Assembly (NCBI GenBank): GCA_001465935.1
Contig: LNKV01000004.1
Location: 310,001-374,000 of the forward strand
Length of the DNA stretch: 64,000 bases
Direction: 5' to 3'
DNA from: Clarireedia homoeocarpa
Lineage: Eukaryota; Ascomycota; Leotiomycetes; Helotiales; Rutstroemiaceae
Shown: positions 22,883 to 32,724 of the stretch, one piece after another
Layout: each line of letters opens with the position of its first letter
Numbering within the stretch: position 1 is the stretch's first letter
Notes under the pieces: generated by a model
Told to the model about the DNA's origin: nothing
What the model saw: the letters and a program-made list of their open reading frames with translations, nothing else
Database searches by the model: none
Program-made: the position numbers and the translations under genes

Positions 22883-23557
22883 ATCTCTTTATGATTCATG
22901 ATTCACTAATGATTTGCTTGGGGCAATTTCATATTTTGTGTTTTCAGTTAATAGCGATTTTGTTTGGGGAGTATTTCTCTGGTTGGGTTTCGGATTATGG
23001 CTTTCGATCTAATAACCAAGTATTTCTTAATATCTTCATGTAACATAGCAAAATTTGATATGAGCATTCAAACCAAGCATTAGTTTGTCAGTTGATATGA
23101 TTTCACGTGATCAGCTAGAAGTCTACCATTTTTGCAGTCTGAAGTGTCTCTTCATACTATTTTGTTATTGGAAGAAATGGTAGCCCGACAAGTTTGCTCT
23201 TGCCAGCATGTGACCAGCAACGATATCCCTTGCTTACTTCTCAAATTGACGTAGGCGGCGTGTAAACATTGGGCAGGCGGAAAATGTGTGGGTGAGGTCA
23301 TCGAGTGCGAATGATATCGATATTGCCATATGAAAACAAGAAATCTTTAGTGAACTATGCTGCGGCAAGATACCGAACGCGTTACCTTGGTTTTGTACAC
23401 ACTTTTAAAGACAATGCCAAGAATCAAGGCGTTATGAGACTGGATATTGCACGAGGATATTCTTCATCTTTACGATATAATAACCCCATTAACCTGGTTT
23501 CTGGTTTTGGTAATTCGAATTTGGAAGATACTCCAACAACTGTTTTGATCCTATTTG
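22883..23557. other. Intergenic between tandem genes
   Basis: A 675-base spacer: 3' flank of the LEA/DUF3659 gene and upstream region of the hydrolase gene. The plus-strand frame at 23305-23601 runs through the hydrolase start in another frame and is not a gene. A CACGTG lies near 23105. Confidence 0.5.
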
Positions 23558-25612
23558 ATGATGAAGCGAACACTGTTGCTGTGTTTTATACACGGCTTTA
23601 AGGTAGGTGGATTGAAGAAGAATTATTATGATAACATGTTTCGGTTTTGATTAACTCCTTGATAGGGAGATGGAGAGACTTTCTTTAAATTTCCTGAGGT
23701 GTGTACTTGTCTTTTCAATACAATCGCAGTGATGTATTAACACTCTTCGTAGCTACTCAAAAAGTTAGTTGCGGAGAAGCTCCCTGCCGATGAAGTACGT
23801 CTTCTTTTATATCCCAAATACGAAACAAAGGGAGACCTTTCAGAGAGTACTGGAAAATTCTTGAATTGGTATGCGTGCTCATGACAATATGAATTTCACT
23901 TACTGACCATTTGGTAGGCTGAAAGAGAAAGTCCTGGAAGTCAGAAAGGAAAAGACGGAGACTCCATGGCCACCAAATGATAGATCAGTTGGTATTGTTC
24001 TTGTTGCACATTCGATGGGGTATAAACTCTTCACGCTACGTTTGCAATGAATGAATATGCTAATGATATTTCTAGAGGATTCGTCGCATCTGATGCACTT
24101 TTCTCCGTTTTGGACGACCATCATGAGCAGGAAGAGAAAGATTCGAACCACATCATCTTTCCTCTTGTTCAAGGTATTCTAGCTTTTGATACACCATATA
24201 ATGGTCTCGCAAGATCGATGTTCGTGTATGGTGCTTTCTCCCGGTACCAGAAAGTTAGCAACATCTGGAACATGATGTCGGCAGCATCGGCCGGTTTGAT
24301 CAGTGCGCGATCTTTGGGCACTATGTCCGCAAGACAAGCTGGTAGCTCTGCAGTGGCAGCTTCTAGCAGGAGCAGTAGCCCGGGGTGGAAAGTGTGGCAG
24401 AATATCGCAGTAAGGTCTGGTGTCGTCGGAGCTATTGCTGCTGGAGGTGTGGCTGCATACCGGAATCGCGAGAATCTTATTGCTGGATTTAAGAATCTGA
24501 ACAGAAGTTCAATCAAAGATGGAGCGGAGTCAGGATACGATGCTTTGGGTCAAGGATTGGCTTACATCAATCGAGACAATGTCGGTCAGTCTTTTGCATG
24601 GTTATCGAGCCATCTCAAATTCATCGGAGCATTGATGCGGCAAAAGGAGATGGCTCAAAGACTTGAAAGACTATCCAAGATTGAGGGAATTGGTATTCGT
24701 AATTTCTACACATCAATGGGAGAGAACGGCTACTGGACAGGAGGATATTTCGTCCCAGAGAGAACATTCTCCGCCATCCCGGCTCCAGAAGCAAAGTCCC
24801 ATGAGCTCTTCATCAGAACGGTGAACACTGGTGTGGAGGATGAGGTGCAAGCTCACATGAGCATGTTCAAACCTGAAACCAACGAAAATTACGACAAGAT
24901 GTCTGAGCAGGCTAGAGATCTCGTTGTCGAATGGTTTCAAAGCGACACAGCAATCGTTGATGTACCTCCACCACCAGAGCCATCGCCGGTCACAGCAGCT
25001 AAGGACAATGCAACTTCTGTGGACACAGGAGAAGAAAAGATAGTGGCGGGCACTGACTCTGTTCCAGATCTAGATATCGAGTCAGTTACCGATTCTCCCT
25101 TGGATATCGTTGCTGCTGCTGCTGCCATTCCACTTCCAGATATTCAGGGAAATGAGCTCAGCGATAAGCAAAGAGAGTCATACCTTCAAAGTCTGTACCG
25201 CATATCTCAAAGAGCAAGTTCTGGTGTTACAGAATATGCATCAGCAGCAGGCTCTGGTATCACCGGGTATGCATCATCTGGATTGAGAGCGGGTACATCT
25301 ATTCCTAGTTATGCCTCGAAGGGTGTCAGTTCATTGTGGCCATTGAGGAAATCCGCAAAGACTGACGGAAGTAGGAATGAGGGAGAGAAAGAAGGAGCTT
25401 CTACGGAAGATGAGATGAGTGAGTCGATGACTATTGATGCAGATGATGATGTGAGGACAGATGATAAGAAGGGTTCGAAGGCGAAGAAGGAAGTTGAGGA
25501 AAGTGATGATGATAATCGCATGGATAAGGGTAACGTGGATAACCATCGTGAGTTTTTTTCACCAGTTCGATAAATAAATTACTAAAACTTCATAGGAACA
25601 CAGCTGGCTTAA
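23558..25612 (+). CDS. DUF676-type serine hydrolase (lipase/esterase-like)
   Basis: Six exons: 23558-23602, 23666-23698, 23753-23868, 23918-24019, 24076-25547 and 25596-25612, giving 594 residues in one consistent frame. It starts MMKRTLLLCFIHGFKGDGET, the oxyanion-hole HGFKG block of fungal alpha/beta hydrolases. YPKYETKGDL follows, then VAHSMGGFVASDAL, whose Ser (residue ~97) is the predicted nucleophile, and ILAFDTPYNGL. The intron at 24020-24075 splits the nucleophile-elbow motif between its two glycines. After the ~190-residue catalytic part is a hydrophobic Ala/Gly segment (VVGAIAAGGVAAY), a helical region, and a disordered acidic tail. The final exon encodes only five residues. The family resembles DUF676/PGAP1-like serine esterases; the substrate cannot be deduced. 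It lies 675 bases downstream of the LEA/DUF3659 gene on the same strand. Confidence 0.88.
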
Positions 25613-26092
25613 CGAGCGATACAATAATTAGTTTTCTCTTGTTTAAATTGGCAGTAGTTTTAGTTTTTATAATTAAGTTGCAAACAGTATTATATCGCAG
25701 TTTGTATTGTTGCGGACAGATTTAGTAGACTACTTCTAGCTAGGTACATACATATCTTATGGGTTTATTTTCATGATCAACATTCAGAAATTCCCAGTCC
25801 TTTATCACACGTGTTGTGCTATCTGCGTATTCTTTCGATATGATTCTACGGCACACTTACTTGACATCACACAAGTCACAGCAGACAAAGAATATTCAAA
25901 TACTACAAAGCGTTCAGTGATCATACAGTCTTATGATGAATCTTCATATCAATACAACTCAGAACGCAAATTCCAGCGCAAAGCCAATGAAGGCAACGGC
26001 CGACCCAAAGCAAACGAACCAACCCGACCCAGCCTATCCCGCCAACATATCAACCCCAAAAAAGAAAGTTCATTCGGCATCCCGCCATCCAT
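25613..26092. other. Convergent intergenic region
   Basis: A 480-base spacer between the convergent 3' ends at 25612 (+) and 26093 (-). AT-rich first half. The frame at 25773-26096 has no coding features. Confidence 0.5.
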
Positions 26093-26413
26093 CTAGAATT
26101 GTCTAGTCTCAAATGGTGAAGGTTTCTTCGCTCCGGCCTGTTGTTGTCCACCAGTAGCTCCTCCTACTCCTCCCAGTGCACCCCCAACAGTGTTTGTAGC
26201 CGTGCCAGCAACATTGCCGACTGTGTTCGTGGCGCCTCCAGCGACGTTTCCGACGCCGTCAACAGTCTTGTTCAACGCGCCTCCGAGACCTTCAGTTGTC
26301 TTTCCGAGAGCACCGCCGACAGAGCCAAGTAGTCCGCCGTTGCCATCGCCGCCGGTGAGAGTCTTGTCGACGCCGCCAACGAGTCCGCCGAGGAGTCCGC
26401 CGTTGTTTGCCAT
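26093..26413 (-). CDS. Small Gly/Asn/Thr/Val-repeat LEA-like protein
   Basis: A single exon of 106 residues, starting MANNGGLLGGLVGGVDKTLT. The body is built from short repeats such as GNVAGGATNTVGNVAGTATN and LGKTTEGLGGALNKTVDGVG. It ends in a Gln/Lys/Pro tail, KKPSPFETRQF. It has no signal peptide, cysteines or catalytic motif. The repeat matches the Gly-rich block of the protein at 7361-7836 (VGNTLGNVAGGA), which links it to the local low-complexity family. Probably disordered or amphipathic. Small proteins of this type are common in ascomycetes and often noted as LEA-like; function is unknown. Low complexity makes homology calls weak, but the uninterrupted repeat frame and its conserved style support a real gene. 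Confidence 0.72.
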   Translation of the reverse strand: MANNGGLLGGLVGGVDKTLTGGDGNGGLLGSVGGALGKTTEGLGGALNKTVDGVGNVAGGATNTVGNVAGTATNTVGGALGGVGGATGGQQQAGAKKPSPFETRQF

Positions 26414-27701
26414 TTTGGTTGTGGGTTTGTTTTGGTATGTAATAGTTTTGAAGACGAGATGTAGTTTGTTTGTGGAGATATAAGGCTTGTTTGTATTTAT
26501 TTTTGATTGTGTGATATGAAATCGAAGGAAAGCTGGACGTTACTCGAGATACATATAAATAAGCAGAACTCAACCCCTCTTTATCAACATGCATGTTGAC
26601 GCCACACATGAACCATTACATCATATCCGGTTTTTGGAGCATGTTGGACGTAATCAAGGATTGATCCATGTTTTTGGTTGGACCCTGACGTAGATCGTAC
26701 AACAAGCGACCAGGATGCGGGCCAACAGCAGCGTTGAAAATTTGAGGTAGCCATGTAGGGAGGAAAGGAAATCCATTTTTTTCAAGATTAAAAGATCGAG
26801 TCATGGTTGACGGCTGATGTGTGTATATGTATGATGATGCAAAGTGAAAGGGATCTGGAAGCAGAGGTTGACCTTCGACACGGGGATCTGACAAATAAGA
26901 ATAGACATTCGTACTGTATTGTTGGTGATTGGCGCTCCTGAATCACAGCCACATATGTTTGTTGGCCATTGGATTTTCTTACTCTGCCACTCTGCCTAGG
27001 TCGCCCTTGCAAAGAAGGAGATTTTTGGGCCGTAAAATCAAGATCAAGTGATACACACTGTAGAATGTCAAACTTAGATATCAAACTCTATTTGGGCGTG
27101 TGGGATCACCAGTGGGATCACGAGAATCTTCTTCCTCGCCGCTACTAGCCACTGATCGCGCTCCAATGCTTCTTTTCTCAAATCTTACTTCTAAAACTAA
27201 CTTTCTGAACATTACGCCTGCGAAATGTAAAAGCTGGGATAAGTACCGGTGGATGACTGATGTTTGCCACGAATATTCGCTACTCGTTCAAATGCTCGAG
27301 GGTTCGCCGCAAACCCCTATTTACGCGCCTCTCAGCAATTCTAGGTTTTCAGACAGCTAGCAAGCAACTTCACACTGCCGACAAAAGAAAAAAAGAAAAA
27401 GAAAAAAAAAAGAAAGAAAAAAACGCATAAATAATATTGTAGAAACAGTTTTGATATTCTCACGAATATATTCAGCACTTGTTCGTGCTGCTTCTTTCCC
27501 ATACATCCAAATTCTCTCATAATACACACAAGTCCTTAGTGGAGCGCAGCCAGTAACGTCACTATAGCACACTACAGGTGAATCCGCAAAACTTCCGTAG
27601 AACCAAAAGGCAGTGAAGATAGCGATTGCACAAGTGTCCCCAGTCCCAGCGCATTGAGCAAACTTCCTCAGCATCCCAATCCAGCAGTCATCGACCCAGA
27701 A
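26414..27701. other. Intergenic 1.3 kb with A-rich tract
   Basis: Upstream region of the minus-strand gene at 26413 and 3' flank of the minus-strand gene ending at 27702. An A/G homopurine tract at 27387-27423 generates a spurious Phe-rich ORF on the minus strand. No gene is supported. Confidence 0.5.
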
Positions 27702-28175
27702 TCAAAGCTGATGATCCCCATAGCAAAAGTTCGTCCCATCACTTGGATATTTATCCGAGTAATAGATTGCACTATCATTACTCGCCACAACCAACCCATC
27801 CATCCACTGATGATAAAAGATGCAAGCGCCTACGCTCGGCTGCCACGAATAGGATATACATTGGGAGACGTAGATACAGCTTAATTGGCAGGCAGTAGAG
27901 TTAACCGCAGTCGTGCTGCCCCAGTAATGGCTTGTGAGGTCAGGAGCGGCAGTTCCTTGGACATTGCAGCCAGCGACAGTTTTAGTTGGTATTACAGAGG
28001 TGGTGGTTGTCGTTGTCGCTATCGCTATGGTGGTTGTTGTGGGCGCGTCGCGGCGGATACCATGCTCGGGGTCAGGGTTTCGAGGGATGTGCGGTTGCCT
28101 GGGTACTTGTGGAACATATGCTGCGCATGACGACGCGATAGCGAGAAGGAAGATGAATACGTATGGACGAAGCAT
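27702..28175 (-). CDS. Small secreted cysteine-containing protein
   Basis: A single exon of 157 residues. The first 19 residues (MLRPYVFIFLLAIASSCAA) form a clear signal peptide. A Pro-rich stretch then ends in an Arg-Arg pair at 41-42, a possible Kex2-type processing site, followed by a Thr-rich linker. The C-terminal domain has six cysteines at about 70, 96, 100, 106, 118 and 151. The spacing C-x3-C-x5-C-x11-C, with ISYSWQPSVGACIFYH, resembles PAN/Apple-like folds of fungal secreted proteins, but I assign this only tentatively. Size, secretion and cysteines fit a candidate apoplastic or host-interaction protein; carbohydrate binding is an equally plausible role. No intron is needed. The start is fixed by the signal peptide. 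Confidence 0.75.
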   Translation of the reverse strand: MLRPYVFIFLLAIASSCAAYVPQVPRQPHIPRNPDPEHGIRRDAPTTTTIAIATTTTTTSVIPTKTVAGCNVQGTAAPDLTSHYWGSTTAVNSTACQLSCIYVSQCISYSWQPSVGACIFYHQWMDGLVVASNDSAIYYSDKYPSDGTNFCYGDHQL

Positions 28176-30955
28176 GTCGATTTAGAGGTAGGTATTATAT
28201 GAGATGCAATACTGTTGCAAAACTGGTCGTTGCTATGATGCTACCAAATTCTGGTATCGACCAGCTTTTATAGGTACTGAATTCAAAAAGTTAAGGTATT
28301 GAATAGGGGTCGAATTGGTGTCGTATATGCGCTTACTCCGCATTCAGAATCAGCCTGATTGGCCCGGGATGAAACCTGCTGCACAACACTTCATAAACTG
28401 CAGGTGCGATTACTTCTTTTGTGTCCTTGACAAATTTATACTACCTTACTTTAAGAACTTTGGTATTAATACTCACATCAATGAGGGTAGTATTTGATCT
28501 GTATCTGGCTCATACGAGATGCTGTACGCAAGCCACTTGGAATCGATATGTACCTCGCTACTTCTAGAAGTTTGCCACCACTTCAGCTCAACATTTTGAA
28601 AAGATTCCTTCAACGTACCACTATCTTGAAATACACGCTAACTTCTAAGCTCTAAAAACGTATATAATCCGCCAAACTAGATGCAGGTGTGAGATTTGTG
28701 GAAACATTGGTGTATATAAATTTGTGTAGTGTCAGGCTCATACCTCGCCAGGATCGGCAAAATTCAGTGCGATCAGTTTGTTGCAATTCACAACGTGAAT
28801 GAAAGAGAATATTTCCTAGCCGAGTACCAGACAGCTTACTTGGTTTATATGGACTTGAAAACCCTCATACGCTAGCATGATTGCTGCATGATAGATGCCG
28901 TTCATTTGGGCCCGACCGGTTATTATGTAGCATGTGTCAGCCGAAGTCGTACGGACACAACGGCTATTTCCCCATGGGGGATCTTTGAACGGGGTCTTTC
29001 CTTGCGCAGCTAGGATCCTCTGCAGAGAATGACACGCATAGCACTGAGCATGCATGTGAAATGGTGCAGACACCCTCGACCATGTTTCAGCTAGTCGCAA
29101 CCCGTCGCCCTCTAAGCAGCTCAATCTCCTTTACTGTTCTTCCATCGTTCATTGACTGAGAAGGGCGCCAAGATACAAGAGCTGCAGATGATTATCCATG
29201 AGTACGGATCGGTGGTTGTAAATGCTCGGTTGAAGTCGTTCGAATACATCTGCTGCGGAGTTGCAAGCATCTATTAGTTAAATCCAACCTCAGATGGCCC
29301 ACTGTGTTGGTGCAATGTGGCTGCCGCAGGGACTGATGTCAATCTGGCCTTATCCGACAAGCGTTGCGAAGGCGAAGATGATAAGCTGGGGAACCGGTCA
29401 TTAGTACAGACCACTGGGGGCCGTATCCCACTACGCAAGGCCGGCGTTGGGCTTGGAGCATACTGACCATAGGCTTCGCTTGTATCCTGGCGTGGAAAGA
29501 CCACGACGGGCAATTGAGCAACAATAGAGGAAGGACGTCATACGTTCACTCCTTATGAGCCCTTGCCCATGTCAAGTGGAGCCTCCCCAGAATCCAACAG
29601 TGACTGGATGTCAAGTCCGCCACTCCGAGTTCCTCTTTCGGAACAATGCTGCAGGAACATGGAGTCGTGGTGTCCGTTCAATGAACTGCAATACAGCGAT
29701 TTATGAGCCGATCAGGCATTAGGTGGGATACGACAAGCCATCAAACTTAATTCCTTCCGTAAGTCTATAAAAATATGACGGCGCTATCTCTGGACACTCT
29801 CCCAGGAGAACCTCTACCGAGTCTCGGATAAAAGTATGTCGTGCAGTAAGCCACAGTACCAATCGTAAGATGAGTATCTTTCGATGGTACTAAGATGAGC
29901 CAGGGTAGCAAGTGCATCGGCGGGTGTGATAAGCTGCTACCTCTGTACGCACACCGGATAGTCGATCGTCATCGGTCATCGAAGGAAGAGGCTCGAGCTT
30001 CAACATCCCGTTCCGTAGTTCCAACTCTATCGGCCGAGAGCCCCATAGTATTAAAACCCGTTGGGCCCTCCTTTAAATGTAATCAAACGTGAGCTTTTTG
30101 TCGTGTTCACCAGTCTTCTCTTTTGCAACTATTCGACATGTCTTTGCTTTAAACTTCTGCGTGGGTCGCGCTACGACCAAAGTCCCACAATCAGGTGATC
30201 CGAGCAAAATTTTTGTGAGTCTGGAACTCACGCGATATCTACAGGCATTCGTCCCAGAGTTTGGTAACCAATAATAAAGAGAGAGATTGGATATTTGTCT
30301 CGATATTTCGGAATGTCCAGTTTTCTGGTTGGAGAGTTTCTTTCGAGCAATGGAAACAACTGTTGCAATGCAGTGCAAATCAGGCCAGATTACTGACGGA
30401 TTCGGAGCTAGCCTGCAGCGAATCCAACCCCCGGACAGAGTGAGCAGAGCCTTGGAGGTGGCGTGCCTTTGTCGAAAGGAGATACGGAGTTCTCAATGCA
30501 CCAATAGAGGCAATTCTTGTCCACTCTGATGGGATACCAACAAAGTCAGTGACATTGACTTCTTAAAGTCCTCAAATCCTTGATGTTCAATTCGATTTAT
30601 TTATACGGCCATCATGCAAAACATAGTCCTTAGTGGGACAAGCTGTTGCTGGGAGCAACCGCGTCGCTGGGTGGGGGGTGGGGGGAGGTGTTGTATCGGT
30701 ATCACAGGTTCTTGAAGATTTCGTTTTAGCACAATCTCATTGATAGAATTTCAAGGTATGTTCTCTCACAGATTATCTTTGTGTTGCACATACATCTACA
30801 GTATGTCCGGGCGGGAGTTCTGAAATATCATGTTCTGACAATATCCAGGATATATTGGTCGCATGGCAAATCCTCGAGGGCACTACATGTGTAAGTAACC
30901 CTGAAGGCATGGCTGCACAGCAGATCAATTTTCAAAATAAATCTATAAGTTTATC
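28176..30955. other. Gene-poor region 2.8 kb
   Basis: No supported gene. Frames on both strands are below about 105 codons, have no domains and overlap one another. The sequence has average composition, not the extreme AT bias of mutated repeats. There is a GGGTGGGGGGTGGGGGG-like G-rich patch at about 30670-30687. Confidence 0.45.
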
Positions 30956-32724
30956 TTAGACCGTCCCTATGAAACTTTCATGCCGGTCTATATCTACCCA
31001 GACTCGCTCTCCTATCTCATCCCCAACGTATGGCACCCAAGCAAATCTCCATAGCGTCTCCTTTGCCTCTTCCCAGCTCGCAATTTGAAGTTTGGAGTTA
31101 CAGTCTGCTAATTCTTTGAAGAACCACCAACTCTCAGGACCACCTTGAGCGGCAGCGCAAGCCACAAAGAGTATCCAGAACAACAGAGGCCCAGGCATGC
31201 TCGACTGAGGCCCGTAAGACTTAGTCGTTTCTAATGCTTGCCTCAAATTTGCTAGTGCTTGAGAAACCTGGGCACTTTCTCTCGGGGCTTTTAGAAGTAA
31301 GTAGTGCAGGTATATGCCTCCAGTAATATAACAAGTGGTAATCTTTGATAGAGAAGGTCCCCATCCCATAGCGTTCTGCTCAGCAGCGGTCAATCGGTCG
31401 TTGATAAATTTCCTCACTTCTCCGACTCTATCGCTCACATTCATCGGCGTCGTATGCTGTTGTTGTGCCCCAATATGGTATGAAAGGGTTCTCAATTCCA
31501 GAAACATTTTGGCTGTCTCTGTATCGAGGCCATTGGTTTTCTCATAATATGATACATCTGCTACGTCGTGATGTCCAGGACTTGCAGAATCGTGCATATC
31601 TACTTGGGACAAATCATTATCGTCTGCCTCCAAATCGATGCTGAATCGGGAACTGGAACGCAATGCTGAAGCGGATAAGACATCGTTCCTGAGGAAATCA
31701 TCAGCATCTGCTACTTTATGAGGAAGACATACTTACAGCATAATTAACGCTTGTAGTACTTGCTGGTTATCACGGTTCTGCATGTTTCCTCCTCTCATCT
31801 TCATGAGCATCGCTAAGCCGTTAAGATGCATTTCTGCCACTTGATATGCCCCATTCAAGCTCTGTTTAGTTTGTCAGTATCTCGCCGCACAGTAAGACGC
31901 AGTTGTTACCGACCTCTAGAATGGCTAAGCATGCTATTCCTCCAACTGTCCCATCGGAGGTTGCCATACTTGGATCTCCAAGTCTTTCATTGACAAGTCG
32001 TATAACTTCTACTTTGTGGTGCAGGAGGGCAGAGTCCAGATCAGGACTTTGATCCCCGACCACTTTCATGTGCTCAGCCGTGAGAAGTAACACTCCATGA
32101 AAAACAATCGGGTCTGACATCGCAAATGACCATACTTTAACACCTATCGCTGTACCTCGCACAAGGATGCGATAGTTTCTGATTTGGTAGTTCTTGACTT
32201 TGTGTCTGCACTCGAATTTCAACTCCAATAAAGCCGAAACTGCGTATGCGCAATGGTCAACGAAGCGATGTGATTGAAGAGCAATTTGTGCAGGTAGAAC
32301 ACCGAAAGGATCATAAGGTCCAACTCCCAAGGGTGAGACCGGACTGCCCAGTGGGCTGGTGTGCCGACTCGGTGACGACGAACTCTGTCGGACCAAGGCC
32401 GTGTCAAATTGCGGGCTATCCAATAATTCCGAAGAATCTGGAGCACCATCATTTGGATAGCCACAGCTGCCACCAAGCCTCAAGCAATTTCGACTGCATT
32501 TTGTTCGTTAGTTTCGCTTTGAAGCTCTCTTTTGCCGGAACCACATTTGTGGGGTGGGGTGGCAGCCCAGCGGACCAACGGCGAAAGAACAAAAATAACA
32601 GAAGAGAATCACGATGCACTTACCAGAAAGGTCTTTCTTCGTCGCATCGAGTATGTCGTTGTTTACAAGTGTAACAACCATTCCTCGATCTTCGGTGATG
32701 TTTGCGCTTTCGCTTGCTTTCCAT
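30956..32724 (-). CDS. Zn2Cys6 transcription factor, Fungal_trans_2-like
   Basis: Four exons: 32724-32624, 32493-31914, 31861-31737 and 31688-30956, giving 512 residues. The frame is consistent across introns of 130, 52 and 48 bases. The zinc cluster is split: exon 1 gives NGCYTCKQRHTRCDEERPF and the codon completed after intron 1 gives CRNCLRLGGSC. This yields Cys at 17, 20, 27, 34, 37 and 44 with canonical C-x2-C-x6-C-x6-C-x2-C-x6-C spacing, preceded by a basic KRKRKHHRR. A linker with Ser/Pro (SPLGSPVSPLG) leads to a helical regulatory domain (DPIVFHGVLLLTAEH, LLHHKVEVIRLVNERLGDP, MLMKMRGG) typical of the fungal-specific TF domain 2 group. No target can be named. It could regulate the same-strand permease or sulfotransferase-like genes, but they are 5-10 kb away. 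Confidence 0.9.

Noticed and set aside
23305..23601. A 98-codon plus-strand frame
   Set aside because: It overlaps the hydrolase start in a different frame. The MMKRTLLLCFIHGFK frame is the real one.
28176..30955. Repeat-induced point mutation (RIP) in the gene-poor regions
   Set aside because: Base composition looks ordinary, without extreme AT or TpA enrichment by eye. A RIP index computation would be needed to settle it.
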